Assembly: GCF_003173615.1 (NCBI RefSeq)
Contig: NZ_QGNA01000001.1
Span: 496,001-560,000, forward strand
Origin: Falsiroseomonas bella
GTDB lineage: Bacteria; Pseudomonadota; Alphaproteobacteria; Acetobacterales; Acetobacteraceae
DNA: 64,000 nucleotides
Reading direction: 5' to 3'
Within the stretch, counting starts at the first letter, position 1. Each line of letters opens with the position of its first letter. A program made the position numbers and the translations under genes. Positions 17,121 through 27,623 of the stretch are shown here, in pieces. Below the pieces are notes generated by a model. It worked only from the letters and a program-made list of their open reading frames with translations. It was not told the DNA's origin and did not search any database.

Positions 17121-18335
17121 ATGCCCGAAGGTCACGTCGCCCCAGGCGCCGCCATGCACGCCTCGACCGCGCTGTCGCGCTTCAAGGTGCTCGACCTGAC
17201 GCGTGTCCGCTCCGGCCCCACCTGCGTGCGCCAGCTGGCCGACTGGGGCGCCGAGGTCATCAAGATCGAGATGCCGCCCGCGCTCGACGAGGGCGACCCG
17301 ATGGGCGGCCCGCGCGCCGGCTCCGACTTCCAGAACCTGCACCGCAACAAGCGGGCGATGACGCTCAACCTGAAGTCGCCCGACGGCGTCGCGCTGTTCA
17401 AGAAGCTTGCCGAGACCGCCGACGTGATCGTCGAGAACTTCCGCCCCGACGTGAAGAAGCGCCTCGGCATCGACTACGAGGCGATCGCGGCGGTGAACCC
17501 GCGCATCGTCTACGCCTCTATCTCCGGCTTCGGGCAGGACGGGCCCTATGCGACGCGGCCGGGCTTCGACCAGATCGCACAGGGCATGGGCGGGCTCATG
17601 TCCATCACCGGCCTGCCGGGCCAGGGCCCGGTGCGCGTCGGCATCCCGATCGCCGATCTCTGCGCCGGAATCTTCGCCGCCCAGGGCATCCTGGTCGCGC
17701 TGCTGGAGCGCGAGGTGTCGGGCAAGGGCCAGTGGGTGCAGTCGTCCCTGCTGCAGGCGCAGATCTTCATGCTGGACTTCCAGGCCAGCCGCTGGCTGAT
17801 GGAAGGCCAGGTGCCGAAGCAGGCGGGCAACAACCACCCGACCTCCATCCCGACCGGCGTGTTCCAGACCAGCGACGGCTACATGAACATCGCCGCCAGC
17901 GGCAACAAGATCTGGGAACGCTGCGCCAAGGCGCTCGGCCGCGACGACCTGCTGGCCGATGAACGCTACAAGACCGCGGCGTCGCGCAGCACGCATCGTG
18001 ACGTACTGAACGCCGAGATCGAGAAGACCACGCGCAGCAACACCACGACGCATTGGGTGAACGCGCTGAACGAAGCCGGCGTGCCCTGCGGCCCGATCTA
18101 CAAGGTGGACGAGATGTTCGCCGACCCGCAGGTGCAGCACCTGGGCATCGCCCAGCATTGCGATGCCGATGGCCGCGACGTCGCCTATGTCGGCCAGCCC
18201 ATCGCGCTGTCCCGCACGCCGTCGAAGGTGGTGAGCCACCCGCCCGAGCTCGGCCAGCACACCGACGAGATCCTGGCCGGCATCGGCCTCGACCAGGCGA
18301 CCATCGACGACCTGCGCGCGCGCCAGGTGATCTGA
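17121..18335 (+). CDS. CaiB/BaiF family (class III) CoA-transferase
   Basis: A 404-residue class III CoA-transferase, which moves CoA from a donor thioester to a carboxylic acid through an aspartyl-CoA intermediate. VLDLTRVRSGPTCVRQLADW near 23-42 and GAEVIKIE are the N-terminal CoA-binding signature; NKRAMTLNLK and GFGQDGPY follow; D179 in GIPIADLCAG is the likely catalytic Asp. The C-terminal AGVPCGPIYKVDEMFADPQV motif is also typical. AAGGAGGA sits 8 nt before the ATG. It forms an operon with an enoyl-CoA hydratase 12 bp downstream and is divergent from gntR-tctCBA, which suggests activation of the acid that the TTT transporter brings in. Confidence 0.93.
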   Translation: MPEGHVAPGAAMHASTALSRFKVLDLTRVRSGPTCVRQLADWGAEVIKIEMPPALDEGDPMGGPRAGSDFQNLHRNKRAMTLNLKSPDGVALFKKLAETADVIVENFRPDVKKRLGIDYEAIAAVNPRIVYASISGFGQDGPYATRPGFDQIAQGMGGLMSITGLPGQGPVRVGIPIADLCAGIFAAQGILVALLEREVSGKGQWVQSSLLQAQIFMLDFQASRWLMEGQVPKQAGNNHPTSIPTGVFQTSDGYMNIAASGNKIWERCAKALGRDDLLADERYKTAASRSTHRDVLNAEIEKTTRSNTTTHWVNALNEAGVPCGPIYKVDEMFADPQVQHLGIAQHCDADGRDVAYVGQPIALSRTPSKVVSHPPELGQHTDEILAGIGLDQATIDDLRARQVI

Positions 18336-18347
18336 GGAGACACTCCC

Positions 18348-19140
18348 ATGGACGGGATGATGGTGACGGGCAGCGAGAAGATGCTCGCCCGGAAGGCCGA
18401 CGGCATCGGCTGGATGATCTTCAACAACCCCGAGCGGCACAACGCCGTCTCGATGGAGATGTGGCAGGCGGCCGAGCGCATCCTGACCGACTTCACCAAC
18501 GACGATGCGGTGCGCGTGGTGATCGTGACCGGCGCAGGCGGTCGCGCCTTCGTCTCCGGTGCCGACATCTCGAAGTTCGAGAGCGAGCGCGCGAGCGAGG
18601 AGGCGGTGGCCGCCTACCAGACGCAGACCAAGAAGGTCTACGACCTGCTGGCCGACCTGCCGAAGCCGACCATCGCGATGATCCAGGGCCACTGCATCGG
18701 CGGCGGCACCGCGCTCGCCGTCACCTGCGACCTGCGCATCTGCGGCGAGACGGCGAGCTTCGGGGTGCCCGCGGCGAAGCTTGGCCTCGGCTACCCGATC
18801 GAGGGCATCCGCCGCCTGGTGGATATCGTCGGCCCGAGCTTCGCGAAGGAGATCTTCTTCACCGCCAAGAAGTGGGGCTCCGAGGATGCGCGCATCATGG
18901 GGCTGGTGAACCGCGTGGTGCCCAACGAGGAGCTGGAGGCCTTCGTGATTGACTATGCGAAGACCATCGCCTCCAACGCGCCGCTGACGGTCGCCAGCGT
19001 GAAGGTGATCGTGCGCGAGGCGCTGAAGGATCGCGGCGCGGCGGACGAGGCGCTGTGCGACGCCTGGGTGAAGCGCTGCTTCGCCAGCGAGGACTACATC
19101 GAGGGCCGCCGCGCCTTCATGGAAAAGCGCCCGCCGCAGT

Positions 19141-19154
<14 letters not shown>
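18348..19154 (+). CDS. Enoyl-CoA hydratase/isomerase family protein
   Basis: A 268-residue crotonase-fold protein. The oxyanion-hole segments are [14 protein letters not shown] near 65-78 and [18 protein letters not shown] near 111-128; the acidic residue expected at the second catalytic position is in YPIEGIRRL (Glu near 150), and no obvious first catalytic Glu occupies the usual place, so it may be an isomerase, a hydrolase or a lyase instead of a hydratase. GAGGAGAC provides the ribosome site. It is the partner of the CoA-transferase upstream and should act on its CoA-ester product. Its 3' end overlaps the convergent ABC ATPase gene by 14 bp. Confidence 0.9.
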
Positions 19155-20099
<945 letters not shown>

Positions 20100-20103
<4 letters not shown>

Positions 20104-21053
20104 GAGACCTCCTCCGCGCGGATGCAGGCAGCCTCGGTGCCAGAGGGCAAGGCGCGCAGCACCGGCGGCGCGACCTCGCAGGCCGGGCGCGCATGGGCGC
20201 AGCGCGGGGCGAAGCGGCAGCCCTTGGGGAAGTCGGCCGGCGAGGGCACGACGCCGGGGATCGCCGGCAGGTCGCCGATCGGACCCTCCAGGCGGGGAAT
20301 CGCGGCCAGCAGCGCCCGCGTATAGGGATGCGCCGGCTGCTCGAAGATCCTGCCCGCCGGCCCGGCCTCCGCAACGCGCCCGGCATACATCACCACCACG
20401 CGTTCGCAGATGTCGGAGACGACGCCGAGGTCGTGCGTGATGAGCAGCACCGCCATCCCGAGTTCCCGACGCAGGCCGCGCAGCAGGTCGAGGATGCCGG
20501 CCTGCACCGTGGCGTCCAGCGCGGTCGTCGGCTCGTCCGCGATCAGCAGCTTCGGCCGGCAGGCCAGCGCGATGGCGATCATCGCGCGCTGCCGCATGCC
20601 GCCCGAGAGCTGGTGCGGATACTCGTCCACGCGCCGCTCCGCCGCGGCGATCTCCACGAGCTTCAGCAATGAGACGGCTTCAGCATGCGCGTCGCGCCGG
20701 CGCATGCCGCGATGGCGCCGCAGGACCTCAGCGATCTGCTCGCCGATCGTGAGCACCGGGTTCAGCGAGGACATCGGCTCCTGGAAGATCATCGCGACGC
20801 TGTCGCCGCGCAGGCGCTGCATCGCGCGCTCCGGCAGGGTGAGAAGGTCGCGATCCTGGAAGGTGATGCGCCCGGCGGCGCGGCCGCCGATCGGCAGCAG
20901 GCCCATGATGGCAAGCGCGGTCATGGACTTGCCGCTGCCGGATTCGCCGACGACGCCGAGCACCTCGCCCTCCGCGATGTCGAAGGACACGCCTTCCAGC
21001 ACGCGCGTCGGGCCGAAGGAGACGGCGAGATCCTGCACGGACAGAAGACTCAT
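20100..21053 (-). CDS. Oligopeptide/dipeptide ABC transporter ATP-binding protein (DppD-like)
   Basis: A 317-residue ATPase with Walker [10 protein letters not shown] near 36-44, Q-loop [13 protein letters not shown], signature [15 protein letters not shown], Walker [13 protein letters not shown] and an H-loop THDLG. The C-terminal oligo_HPY part contains [29 protein letters not shown] and four cysteines in [14 protein letters not shown], the pattern of DppD/OppD. It pairs with the DppF-like ATPase to form a heterodimer on the cytoplasmic face of the two permeases. Its ATG overlaps the stop of the DppC-like gene, and its stop overlaps the GTG of the DppF-like gene, so all subunits are translationally coupled. 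Confidence 0.95.
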
Positions 21054-21937
21054 CGAATAGCCGTGCGCAGCCGAGGATCGAGCGCGTCGCGCAGCCCGTC
21101 GCCCATCAGGTTTAGCCCCAGCACCACCAGCGCGATCACCACGCCCGGCGTGATGGAGATCCAGGGCGCTTCCTGGATGAAGTCGCGCCCGTCCGCGATC
21201 ACGCCGCCGAGCGTGGGCGTCGGCGGCGGCGGGCCGACGCCGAGGAAGCTCAGCACGGCTTCGGCCAGCACCGCCAGCGCGAAGACATAGGTCTGCTGCA
21301 CCACCAGCGGCGCCATCGCGTTGGGCAGCACGTGCCGCAGCAGCACCCGCGTGGGGGATGCGCCGATGGCGCGCGCGCCCTCCACGAAGGGGAACTCCCG
21401 CACTACCAGCACGCCGGCGCGCATGACGCGCGCGGTGCGCGGCACATAGGCGATGGAGAGCGCGACGATCACGTTGAGCTCAGACGGGCCGAGCGCCGCG
21501 GCGAGCGCGATGGCCAGCAGCACCGCCGGGAAGGCCATCAGCGCATCCATGACGCGCATGATCGGCCCGTCGGCGCGTCGCCAGAACCCCGCGACGGCGC
21601 CAATCGCGCCGCCGACCAGGGCCGTCACCAGCGCGACCCCAAGGCCGATGCGCAGGCTCACCTGGATGCCGAACAGCGTGCGCGAGAGAATGTCGCGTCC
21701 GAAGCGGTCCGTGCCGAACCAGAAGGTCTCGGAGGGCGGCTGGAAGCGGGTGCGGAAGTTGTTGCGCAGCGGATCGTAGGGCGCGAGCCAATCCGCCAGC
21801 AGGCCGCAGACGGCGACCGCGCCGAACAGCAGCAGTCCCCAGCGGAAGGAGGGATGCGCGAGCAGCCGCGCGAGCGCCCCGGGCGCCTTCACACGCGGTG
21901 CCGGCGCGGCGGCGGGAAGCGCTTCAACGCCGGCCAT
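21050..21937 (-). CDS. ABC transporter permease (DppC-like)
   Basis: A 295-residue inner-membrane permease with about six hydrophobic segments, the first at residues 30-52. The N-terminal region PLRNNFRTRFQPPSETFWFGTD followed by RFGRDILSRTLFG is the OppC_N signature, and the EAA loop is visible in EGARAIGASPTRVLLRHVLPN near 190-210. It forms the channel together with the DppB-like subunit. I chose ATG 21937 (MAGVEALPAAAPAP), which overlaps dppB by 14 bp; ATG 21964 is an alternative with a larger overlap and no better ribosome site. Confidence 0.93.
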   Translation of the reverse strand: MAGVEALPAAAPAPRVKAPGALARLLAHPSFRWGLLLFGAVAVCGLLADWLAPYDPLRNNFRTRFQPPSETFWFGTDRFGRDILSRTLFGIQVSLRIGLGVALVTALVGGAIGAVAGFWRRADGPIMRVMDALMAFPAVLLAIALAAALGPSELNVIVALSIAYVPRTARVMRAGVLVVREFPFVEGARAIGASPTRVLLRHVLPNAMAPLVVQQTYVFALAVLAEAVLSFLGVGPPPPTPTLGGVIADGRDFIQEAPWISITPGVVIALVVLGLNLMGDGLRDALDPRLRTAIR

Positions 21938-22874
21938 GGCGGATCCGCGGATCGAGGGCGGCATAGAGAAGGTCCACGGCCAGGTTCACCAGCACGAAGA
22001 TGGTCGCGGTCAGCAACAGCCCCCCCTGGATCACCGGATAATCCCGCCGCTGGATCGCGCCGACGATCAACCGCCCGACGCCGGGCAGGCTGAACACGCT
22101 CTCGATCACCACGGCGCCGCCGAGCAGCACGCCGCAGGCGATGCCGGCAACCGTCACGACGGGGATCAGCGCGTTGCGCAAGGCATGCTTGCCCACCACG
22201 ATCCAGCCCGGCATGCCCTTGGCGCGCGCGGTGCGGACATAGTCCTGGCGAAGCACCTCCAGCATCGCCGCCCGCGTCATGCGTGCGAACAGGCCCATCT
22301 GAGACAGCGCGAGGGTTCCCGCCGGCAGGATCATCGCCTGCGCCCAGCCGAGCGGATCCTGCGTGAACGGGACATAGCCGCCGGTCGGCAGCCAGCCGAG
22401 CACGACCGCGAAGAGGTAGACGAAGACGAGCCCGAGCCAGAAATCCGGCAACGAGAAGCCGATCAGCGCCGTGCCCATCGCCGCCCGGTCCGCCGCCTTC
22501 CCTGCCCGCACGGCCGCGAGCACGCCCAGCGCGGTCCCGCAGACGAAGGCGATGAGGAGCGCGGTGAAGGTTAGCGAAAGCGTGACCGGCAGGCGCTCCA
22601 CGATGGCGGCGCCGACGCCCTGGCGCAGCAGGATGCTCTCCCCAAGGTCGCCCTGCAGCAGCGCGCCGTACCAGCCGATCAGCTGCTCATGCCAGGGCTT
22701 GGTCAGCCCGAGGCGCTCGCGCAGGCGCGCGAGCTCCTCAGCCGTCGCGGTCGGCCCGGCCATCTCCACCGCGACGTCGCCCGGCACGATCCAGACGATG
22801 CCGAAGGACAGCAGAGAGACGATCAGCAGCACCGGCAGGGCGGAGACGAGCCGCCCTGCCGCGTATCGCAGCAC
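21924..22874 (-). CDS. ABC transporter permease (DppB-like)
   Basis: A 316-residue permease starting (GTG) with LRYAAGRLVSALPVLLIVSL, the usual first helix of DppB/OppB proteins, followed by a long periplasmic loop with LRERLGLTKPWHEQLIGWY and GDLGESILLRQGV. The EAA motif is YVRTARAKGMPGWIVVGKHALRN near 210-230, and VESVFSLPG-like IESVFSLPGVGRL follows. Six transmembrane helices are expected. It is located 6 bp after the binding-protein gene and overlaps the DppC-like gene. With the other subunits it imports peptides or another polar solute; family members also carry nickel, opines or glutathione, so the substrate is open. Confidence 0.94.
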   Translation of the reverse strand: MLRYAAGRLVSALPVLLIVSLLSFGIVWIVPGDVAVEMAGPTATAEELARLRERLGLTKPWHEQLIGWYGALLQGDLGESILLRQGVGAAIVERLPVTLSLTFTALLIAFVCGTALGVLAAVRAGKAADRAAMGTALIGFSLPDFWLGLVFVYLFAVVLGWLPTGGYVPFTQDPLGWAQAMILPAGTLALSQMGLFARMTRAAMLEVLRQDYVRTARAKGMPGWIVVGKHALRNALIPVVTVAGIACGVLLGGAVVIESVFSLPGVGRLIVGAIQRRDYPVIQGGLLLTATIFVLVNLAVDLLYAALDPRIRHGRR

Positions 22875-22880
22875 CCGCTT

Positions 22881-24422
22881 CTACGCGAGCGTGACGCCCC
22901 ACATGCGCGGGATCCGGTACGGCTTGTAGTCCCGCACCTGCGCGCGCGTCGCCTGCACGATGCCGACATCGCCGCACTTGATGGCGATGGCCTGGTCGTA
23001 CATCCGCGCCTGGAAGTCGCTGACTGCCTTCTTGCGGTCGGCCTCCGCCAGGCTGGTGTTGAGGCGGCGCTGGCAGTCCTCGATCACGTCATCGCGCACA
23101 TGCTGCACCGGCGCGTTGCCGCTGAAGAAGCCGACGACGCCATAGGGTCCCTCATAGGGCTCGATGCCCAGCATGAGCGCCCACATGTGCCAGCCGGTGC
23201 GCTGGGTGCGCTGGCTGAAGGCGGTGGGCCAGTCGGTGATCACCGTGCGCACGTTCAGGCCGATGGACTTCAGCTGCTCCGCCGCGGTGACGATCGTCGC
23301 CTGGTGGTTCGAGAAGCTCGAATCCCCCAGCATGATGATCTCCTCGTTGCGGTAGCCGCTCTCCCGCAGCAGCGCGCGCGCGCGCTCCTTGTTGTTGACG
23401 TTGTAGAGCGGCTTGCCGACATCCCCGGCGAAATAGGTGGTGCCCGGGTGCTGCCAGCCATGCAGCATGCGATAGAGCCCGTCGGTGGAGATCGCCATGA
23501 TCTCCTCCAGGTCCAGCGCGGCCTGCAGCGCGCGGCGGAACACCGGGTTGTTCATCGGCTCCATGGCGTGGTTGAGCATGAGCGTCTGGAAGGACCAGGG
23601 CATCATCTCGTGCATCACCAGGTTGCGGTCGTTGCGCAGCCGCTGCGCGGCGGGCACGGCGATCGCTTCCAGGATGTGCATCTCGCCCGTCTGCAGGCCG
23701 GCGGTGCGCGCGCCCGCTTCCGGCACGAAGCGGATGGTGATGTCCTGGACGTTCGCGACCTTGCGGCCGGCGAAGCCGTCCATGCCCTGGTATTTCGTAT
23801 TCTGCACGTAGTCGGCGAAGCGTGTCAGCCGCACATGGCTGTCGGGCCGGTATTCCACGAAGCGGTAGGGGCCGGTGCCGATGATCTCGATCCGATTGGC
23901 TTCCTTGCCGGCCTCCTCCTCCGGGATGATGGCGCAGGGCGCGCGGGGAGAGGAGATGCCGGCGATGAAGCCGGGGCTCGGGTTCTTCAGCCGCACCACG
24001 ACCGTCTTGGCGTCCGGCGTGTCGATCGCCTCGACCGGCTGCATGATGAAGGCGGACGCGCCGACGCGCCCGTAGCGCTGCAGCGAGGCCTTCACATCCG
24101 CGCTGGTCATGCGCTTGCCGTTGTGGAAGCGCGCGTCGCGCAGCGCGAAGCGGTAGGTCAGGCCGTCGGGCGAGATGTCCACGCCTTCGGCCAGGTCGGG
24201 AACGGGATTGCCGGCCTCGTCACGCGCGAACAGCGTCTCGAAGACATGCAGGGTGATGTTGCGGCTGGCCTGCGCGCTGGTGACCTGCGCGTCCAGTGTC
24301 GGCGGCTGCGCCTGCTGCGCCATCACGATGGAGCCGCCGGCGCCCTGCGCCAGCGCGGGCCTACCCAGCGGCAGCACCGCCGCCGCCCCGGCGGCCAGAC
24401 CAAGTTCGCGTCGCGTCAGCAT
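22881..24422 (-). CDS. ABC transporter substrate-binding protein, family 5 (DppA-like)
   Basis: A 513-residue periplasmic protein with signal peptide MLTRRELGLAAGAAAVLPLG...ALAQ (cleavage near residue 26; the RR could mark Tat export). The mature sequence has the SBP_bac_5 pattern: PPTLDAQVTSAQASRNITLH, FETLFARDEAGNPVPDLAEG, DGLTYRFALRDARFHNGK and MTSADVKASL near 110-130. It binds the solute for the DppBCDF-like permease encoded downstream. GAGAGGGGAA precedes the ATG. It is divergent, across 79 bp, from the deacylase-headed operon, so importer and catabolic genes probably share a control region. The motif KCGDVGIVQATRAQVRDYKP near the C-terminus is not informative about ligand. Confidence 0.93.
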   Translation of the reverse strand: MLTRRELGLAAGAAAVLPLGRPALAQGAGGSIVMAQQAQPPTLDAQVTSAQASRNITLHVFETLFARDEAGNPVPDLAEGVDISPDGLTYRFALRDARFHNGKRMTSADVKASLQRYGRVGASAFIMQPVEAIDTPDAKTVVVRLKNPSPGFIAGISSPRAPCAIIPEEEAGKEANRIEIIGTGPYRFVEYRPDSHVRLTRFADYVQNTKYQGMDGFAGRKVANVQDITIRFVPEAGARTAGLQTGEMHILEAIAVPAAQRLRNDRNLVMHEMMPWSFQTLMLNHAMEPMNNPVFRRALQAALDLEEIMAISTDGLYRMLHGWQHPGTTYFAGDVGKPLYNVNNKERARALLRESGYRNEEIIMLGDSSFSNHQATIVTAAEQLKSIGLNVRTVITDWPTAFSQRTQRTGWHMWALMLGIEPYEGPYGVVGFFSGNAPVQHVRDDVIEDCQRRLNTSLAEADRKKAVSDFQARMYDQAIAIKCGDVGIVQATRAQVRDYKPYRIPRMWGVTLA

Positions 24423-24501
24423 AGCCGTTCCCCTCTCTTACCTGTTCTCCGGGGGATGCTACCGTCGGGTCGCGAAAAACTTCAATGCGGGGGAACGCAG
24501 C

Positions 24502-25500
24502 GTGACGAACAGCCCGGTTGTGCCGGAGGTGGACCTCTGGGCCAGTGGTCGGCAGGTCGGCCATCTGCGCGTGCCGCAGTCGCGCGACGATTCCGGCTGG
24601 GGCACCATCCAGGTTCCGATCGTTGTCGTCGCCAACGGCACGGGCCCGACGGTGCTGCTGACCGCCGGCAACCATGGCGACGAATACGAGGGCCAGGTCT
24701 CCCTGCTGGACCTGGCGCGCAGCCTGCGGCCGGAAGAGTTGCAGGGCCGCGTCATCCTGCTGCCGGCCATGCACTACCCGGCCTGCGCCGCCGGCAAGCG
24801 CCTGTCGCCGCTGGATGGCCGCGACTTCAACCGCTGCTTCCCGGGCGACCCCTTCGGCGGCTTCGCGCTGTCGCTCGCGCATTTCGTGGACAGCGTGCTG
24901 CTGCCGATCTGCGACTACCAGATGGACCTGCACAGCGGCGGGACGGGGATGGACATCGTCCCGAGCGCCGTCGGCCACATCCTGGACCACCCGGAGATGC
25001 AGGCGCGGACGCTCGCCATGGCCGACGCCTTCGGCGCGCCGATCACGCTGCTTTTGAAGGAGGTGAATGCCGGCCCGACGCTGCTGGCCGCGGCCGAGAA
25101 CCGCGGCATCGTGGCGCTCTCCTCCGAGCTCGGCGGCGGCGGGCGGCTCAACCCGGCGGCGCTGACCATCACGAAGCGCGGCGTGCGCAACGTGCTGCGC
25201 CATGCCGGCGTGCTGGAGGGGCTTCCCGAAGTCGGAGAGTACGGTCCCTCGCGCCGGATGACCGTGCCGGACCTGGCGCATTACGTCTTCGCCCCGGCCG
25301 ACGGCATCTGGGAAGCGGCGCATCCGCTGAACACCACCGTGCAGGCTGGCACCCCGGCCGGATTGCTGCACCGCATCGAGGACCCGGGCGCCCCGCCGAT
25401 CGAGCTCGCCTACAAGGCAACCGGCCTGCTCTGGTGCGCGCGCTTCGCCGGGCGCGTTAAGGCCGGCGACCCGGTAGCCGTCATCGCCCGGGATATGTAG
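24502..25500 (+). CDS. Zinc-dependent deacylase, succinylglutamate desuccinylase/aspartoacylase family (DoeB-like)
   Basis: A 332-residue M14-type zinc enzyme beginning at a GTG (24502) preceded by GGGGGAA. Zinc ligands H58 and E61 lie in GNHGDEYEG and the third, H144, in DLHSGG. DGRDFNRCFPG near 105-115 supplies the substrate-binding arginine. The C-terminal beta domain (FAPADGIWEAAHPLN; VKAGDPVAVI) is typical of AstE/AspA proteins. The motif set resembles N-acetyl-diaminobutyrate deacetylase DoeB of ectoine breakdown, but no other ectoine genes are present. It should release an acyl group from an N-acyl amino acid in the cytoplasm. It heads a seven-gene operon divergent from the Dpp-type importer. 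Confidence 0.88.
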   Translation: MTNSPVVPEVDLWASGRQVGHLRVPQSRDDSGWGTIQVPIVVVANGTGPTVLLTAGNHGDEYEGQVSLLDLARSLRPEELQGRVILLPAMHYPACAAGKRLSPLDGRDFNRCFPGDPFGGFALSLAHFVDSVLLPICDYQMDLHSGGTGMDIVPSAVGHILDHPEMQARTLAMADAFGAPITLLLKEVNAGPTLLAAAENRGIVALSSELGGGGRLNPAALTITKRGVRNVLRHAGVLEGLPEVGEYGPSRRMTVPDLAHYVFAPADGIWEAAHPLNTTVQAGTPAGLLHRIEDPGAPPIELAYKATGLLWCARFAGRVKAGDPVAVIARDM

Positions 25501-25535
25501 GCTCGTCCAAACGGCAACATGAGGAAGGCACGGCC

Positions 25536-26300
25536 ATGTCCGCCATCATCGAAGCCCGCACCAATTCCAAGGCGGAAGAGCGTGAGTGGGAGCTGCGCTG
25601 CGACATGGCGGCGGTGTTCCGCGTCGCCGCGCGCGAGGGCTGGAACGAGCAGATCGGCAACCACAATTCGCTGATGCTGCCTGACGAGAAGGAGCCGCTC
25701 TTCCTGATCAACCCGCGCGGCTACCTGTTCCAGGAGCTGAAGGCGAGCGACCTGATCGTCTGCGACCTGGACGGCAAGGTGCTGCGCGGCACCGGCGAGC
25801 TGCGCAAGGTCGCCTTCCACATCCATGCGCGCATCCACCTGCTGAACCCGAACGCGGCCTGCGTGATCCATGTGCATCCGCGCTGGCTGACCGCGCTGTC
25901 TCTGCTGCGCGACGCCGAGATGCACCTGTCGCACCACAACAACCTCGCGCTGAACGACCGCATCGTCTACGACCATGAGGGCGATGAGCCGGTGCACCAC
26001 AACGAGGAAGGCGACCGGATCGCGCGCTGCCTCGGGGACAAGTCCACCATGGTGATGCGCGGCCATGGCGTGACCGTGGTCGGCCCGACCGTCGCCGACG
26101 CCTTCGACGAATGCTTCATCGCGGAGCGCACCGCGATGTACCAGATGACCGCGATGTCCACCGGACAGGCGATGCATCACCTGCCGGAGCGCCTGCGCCG
26201 CCGCTACAACGGGCCCTGGGGCGATCGCTACGACGCGCGGCTGCATCTGGATGCCTGGCGGCGCATCCTCGACAAGGAAGAGCCGGACTACAAGCAATGA
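25536..26300 (+). CDS. Class II aldolase/adducin family protein
   Basis: A 254-residue class II aldolase-like protein. Zinc-binding histidines H112 and H114 (HVHPRW) and H177 (RGHGVTVVG) are in place, and the NHNSLML and GTGELRKVAFH segments match the family; the usual catalytic Glu position near residue 90 may be the E in GTGELRK. Relatives include fuculose-phosphate aldolase and non-aldolytic enzymes such as adducin. GAGGAAGG precedes the ATG. It is placed 35 bp after the deacylase and overlaps the next gene by 4 bp. In this operon it could cleave a hydroxylated carbon-carbon bond or decarboxylate a product; neither is demonstrated. Confidence 0.9.
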   Translation: MSAIIEARTNSKAEEREWELRCDMAAVFRVAAREGWNEQIGNHNSLMLPDEKEPLFLINPRGYLFQELKASDLIVCDLDGKVLRGTGELRKVAFHIHARIHLLNPNAACVIHVHPRWLTALSLLRDAEMHLSHHNNLALNDRIVYDHEGDEPVHHNEEGDRIARCLGDKSTMVMRGHGVTVVGPTVADAFDECFIAERTAMYQMTAMSTGQAMHHLPERLRRRYNGPWGDRYDARLHLDAWRRILDKEEPDYKQ

Positions 26301-27598
26301 CCGACGGCGTGCTGCTGGCCGACCCGCTCGCGCCGGCCGACGAGGCCATCGCCGGCTTCGCGCTCGACGGCACGGTCAAGGGCGTGAAGCCGGGCGCGTC
26401 GCTGCGGCTCGATCAGATCGGCGCGCAGGGCTGGTCGCTGCCGGAGATGCCGCTGCCGCTCGCCGTGCTGCGCGTGGACGTCATGCGGCGCAACGCGCGC
26501 TGGATGGCGGATTTCGCGCGGCGCAACGGCCTCTCGCTCTGCCCGCATGGCAAGACGACCATGGCGCCGCAGATCTGGGCCCTGCAGGTCGCGGAAGGCG
26601 CCTGGGGCATCACCGTCGCCACGGCGCATCAGCTGCAGGTCGCGCGGCGCTTCGGCGTGAAGCGCGTGATCTGGGCCAATCAGCCGGTGGGCCGCATCGC
26701 GGTGGACGCCGCCTTCGCCGCCATCGCCGATCCGGACTTCGAACTCTACGTCCTGGCCGACAGCCTCGCCGTGGTGGAGGGCCTCGCCGCCGGCGCAGCG
26801 CGGTCGGGCCATGCGCGGCGTCTCAACGTGCTGCTCGAGGTCGGCGCGATGGGCGGCCGCACCGGCGCGCGCGATGCGAAAACCGCGCTTGCCGTCGGAC
26901 GCGCCATCGCCGCCGCGCCGGGCCTGTCGCTCGCCGGCGTGGAGGCCTTCGAGGGCCTGCTCAGTGAGACGGCGCAGGTGGACGCCTTCCTCCACACGCT
27001 GACGGAAACCGCACGCGCCTGCGCCACGGAAGGCCTGTTCGGCAACCCGGAAATCCTGCTGACCGCCGGCGGCTCCGCCTTCTTCGACCGCATCGGCCCG
27101 CGCCTGGCCGAAGCCGGCGATCTCGGCCTGCCGGTGCGCCGCGTGCTGCGCAGCGGCTGCTACATCACGCATGACAGCCTCGGCTACGAGCAATCCTACA
27201 AGCGCATGCGCAAGGAGAGCCTGACGCTGGACTGGCCGGTGGGCGACCTGCATGCGGCGATGGAAGTCTGGGCGCATGTGCAATCCATCCCCGAGCCGGG
27301 CCGCGCGATCATCACCTGCGGCAAGCGCGACATCGGTTTCGACACGGGCTGGCCCGTACCGCTGCGCCTGATCCGCGCGGGGGAGACGCGATCCATGCCC
27401 TTCGGCGCCTTCCACAAGGTGACGGGCATGAACGACCAGCACGGCTACCTGATCGGCCCGGCCGACGGGCTGCTGCGCGTGGGCGACATCGTCGTGCTCG
27501 GCGTCGCGCATCCCTGCACCACCTTCGACAAGTGGCAGGCGATCCCGCTGGTGGACGAAGACTTCCGCATCACCGGCGCGATCCGCACCTTCTTCTGA
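26297..27598 (+). CDS. D-threonine aldolase/amino-acid deaminase-like PLP enzyme (alanine racemase N-terminal fold)
   Basis: A 433-residue fold-type III PLP protein. The Schiff-base lysine sits in LCPHGKTTMAPQIW near residue 77, VLLEVGAMGGRTGAR near 178 is the cofactor-region motif, and the C-terminal D-serine-dehydratase-like domain ends with the metal-binding HPCTTFDKW. Together these fit the D-threonine aldolase/D-serine dehydratase/'amino acid deaminase' group. The start overlaps the aldolase stop (ATGA). A likely role is retro-aldol cleavage or dehydration of a D-beta-hydroxy amino acid released by the upstream deacylase; this is inference from family and context. Confidence 0.88.
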   Translation: MTDGVLLADPLAPADEAIAGFALDGTVKGVKPGASLRLDQIGAQGWSLPEMPLPLAVLRVDVMRRNARWMADFARRNGLSLCPHGKTTMAPQIWALQVAEGAWGITVATAHQLQVARRFGVKRVIWANQPVGRIAVDAAFAAIADPDFELYVLADSLAVVEGLAAGAARSGHARRLNVLLEVGAMGGRTGARDAKTALAVGRAIAAAPGLSLAGVEAFEGLLSETAQVDAFLHTLTETARACATEGLFGNPEILLTAGGSAFFDRIGPRLAEAGDLGLPVRRVLRSGCYITHDSLGYEQSYKRMRKESLTLDWPVGDLHAAMEVWAHVQSIPEPGRAIITCGKRDIGFDTGWPVPLRLIRAGETRSMPFGAFHKVTGMNDQHGYLIGPADGLLRVGDIVVLGVAHPCTTFDKWQAIPLVDEDFRITGAIRTFF

Positions 27599-27623
27599 CG
27601 CTCGAGAGCAAGAGGCCTAAGCC

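Noticed and set aside
24502-25500. Ectoine degradation (DoeB) assignment
   Set aside because: The zinc motifs are shared by several deacylases, and none of the other ectoine utilisation genes (doeA, eutBC-like, doeC, doeD) lie nearby.
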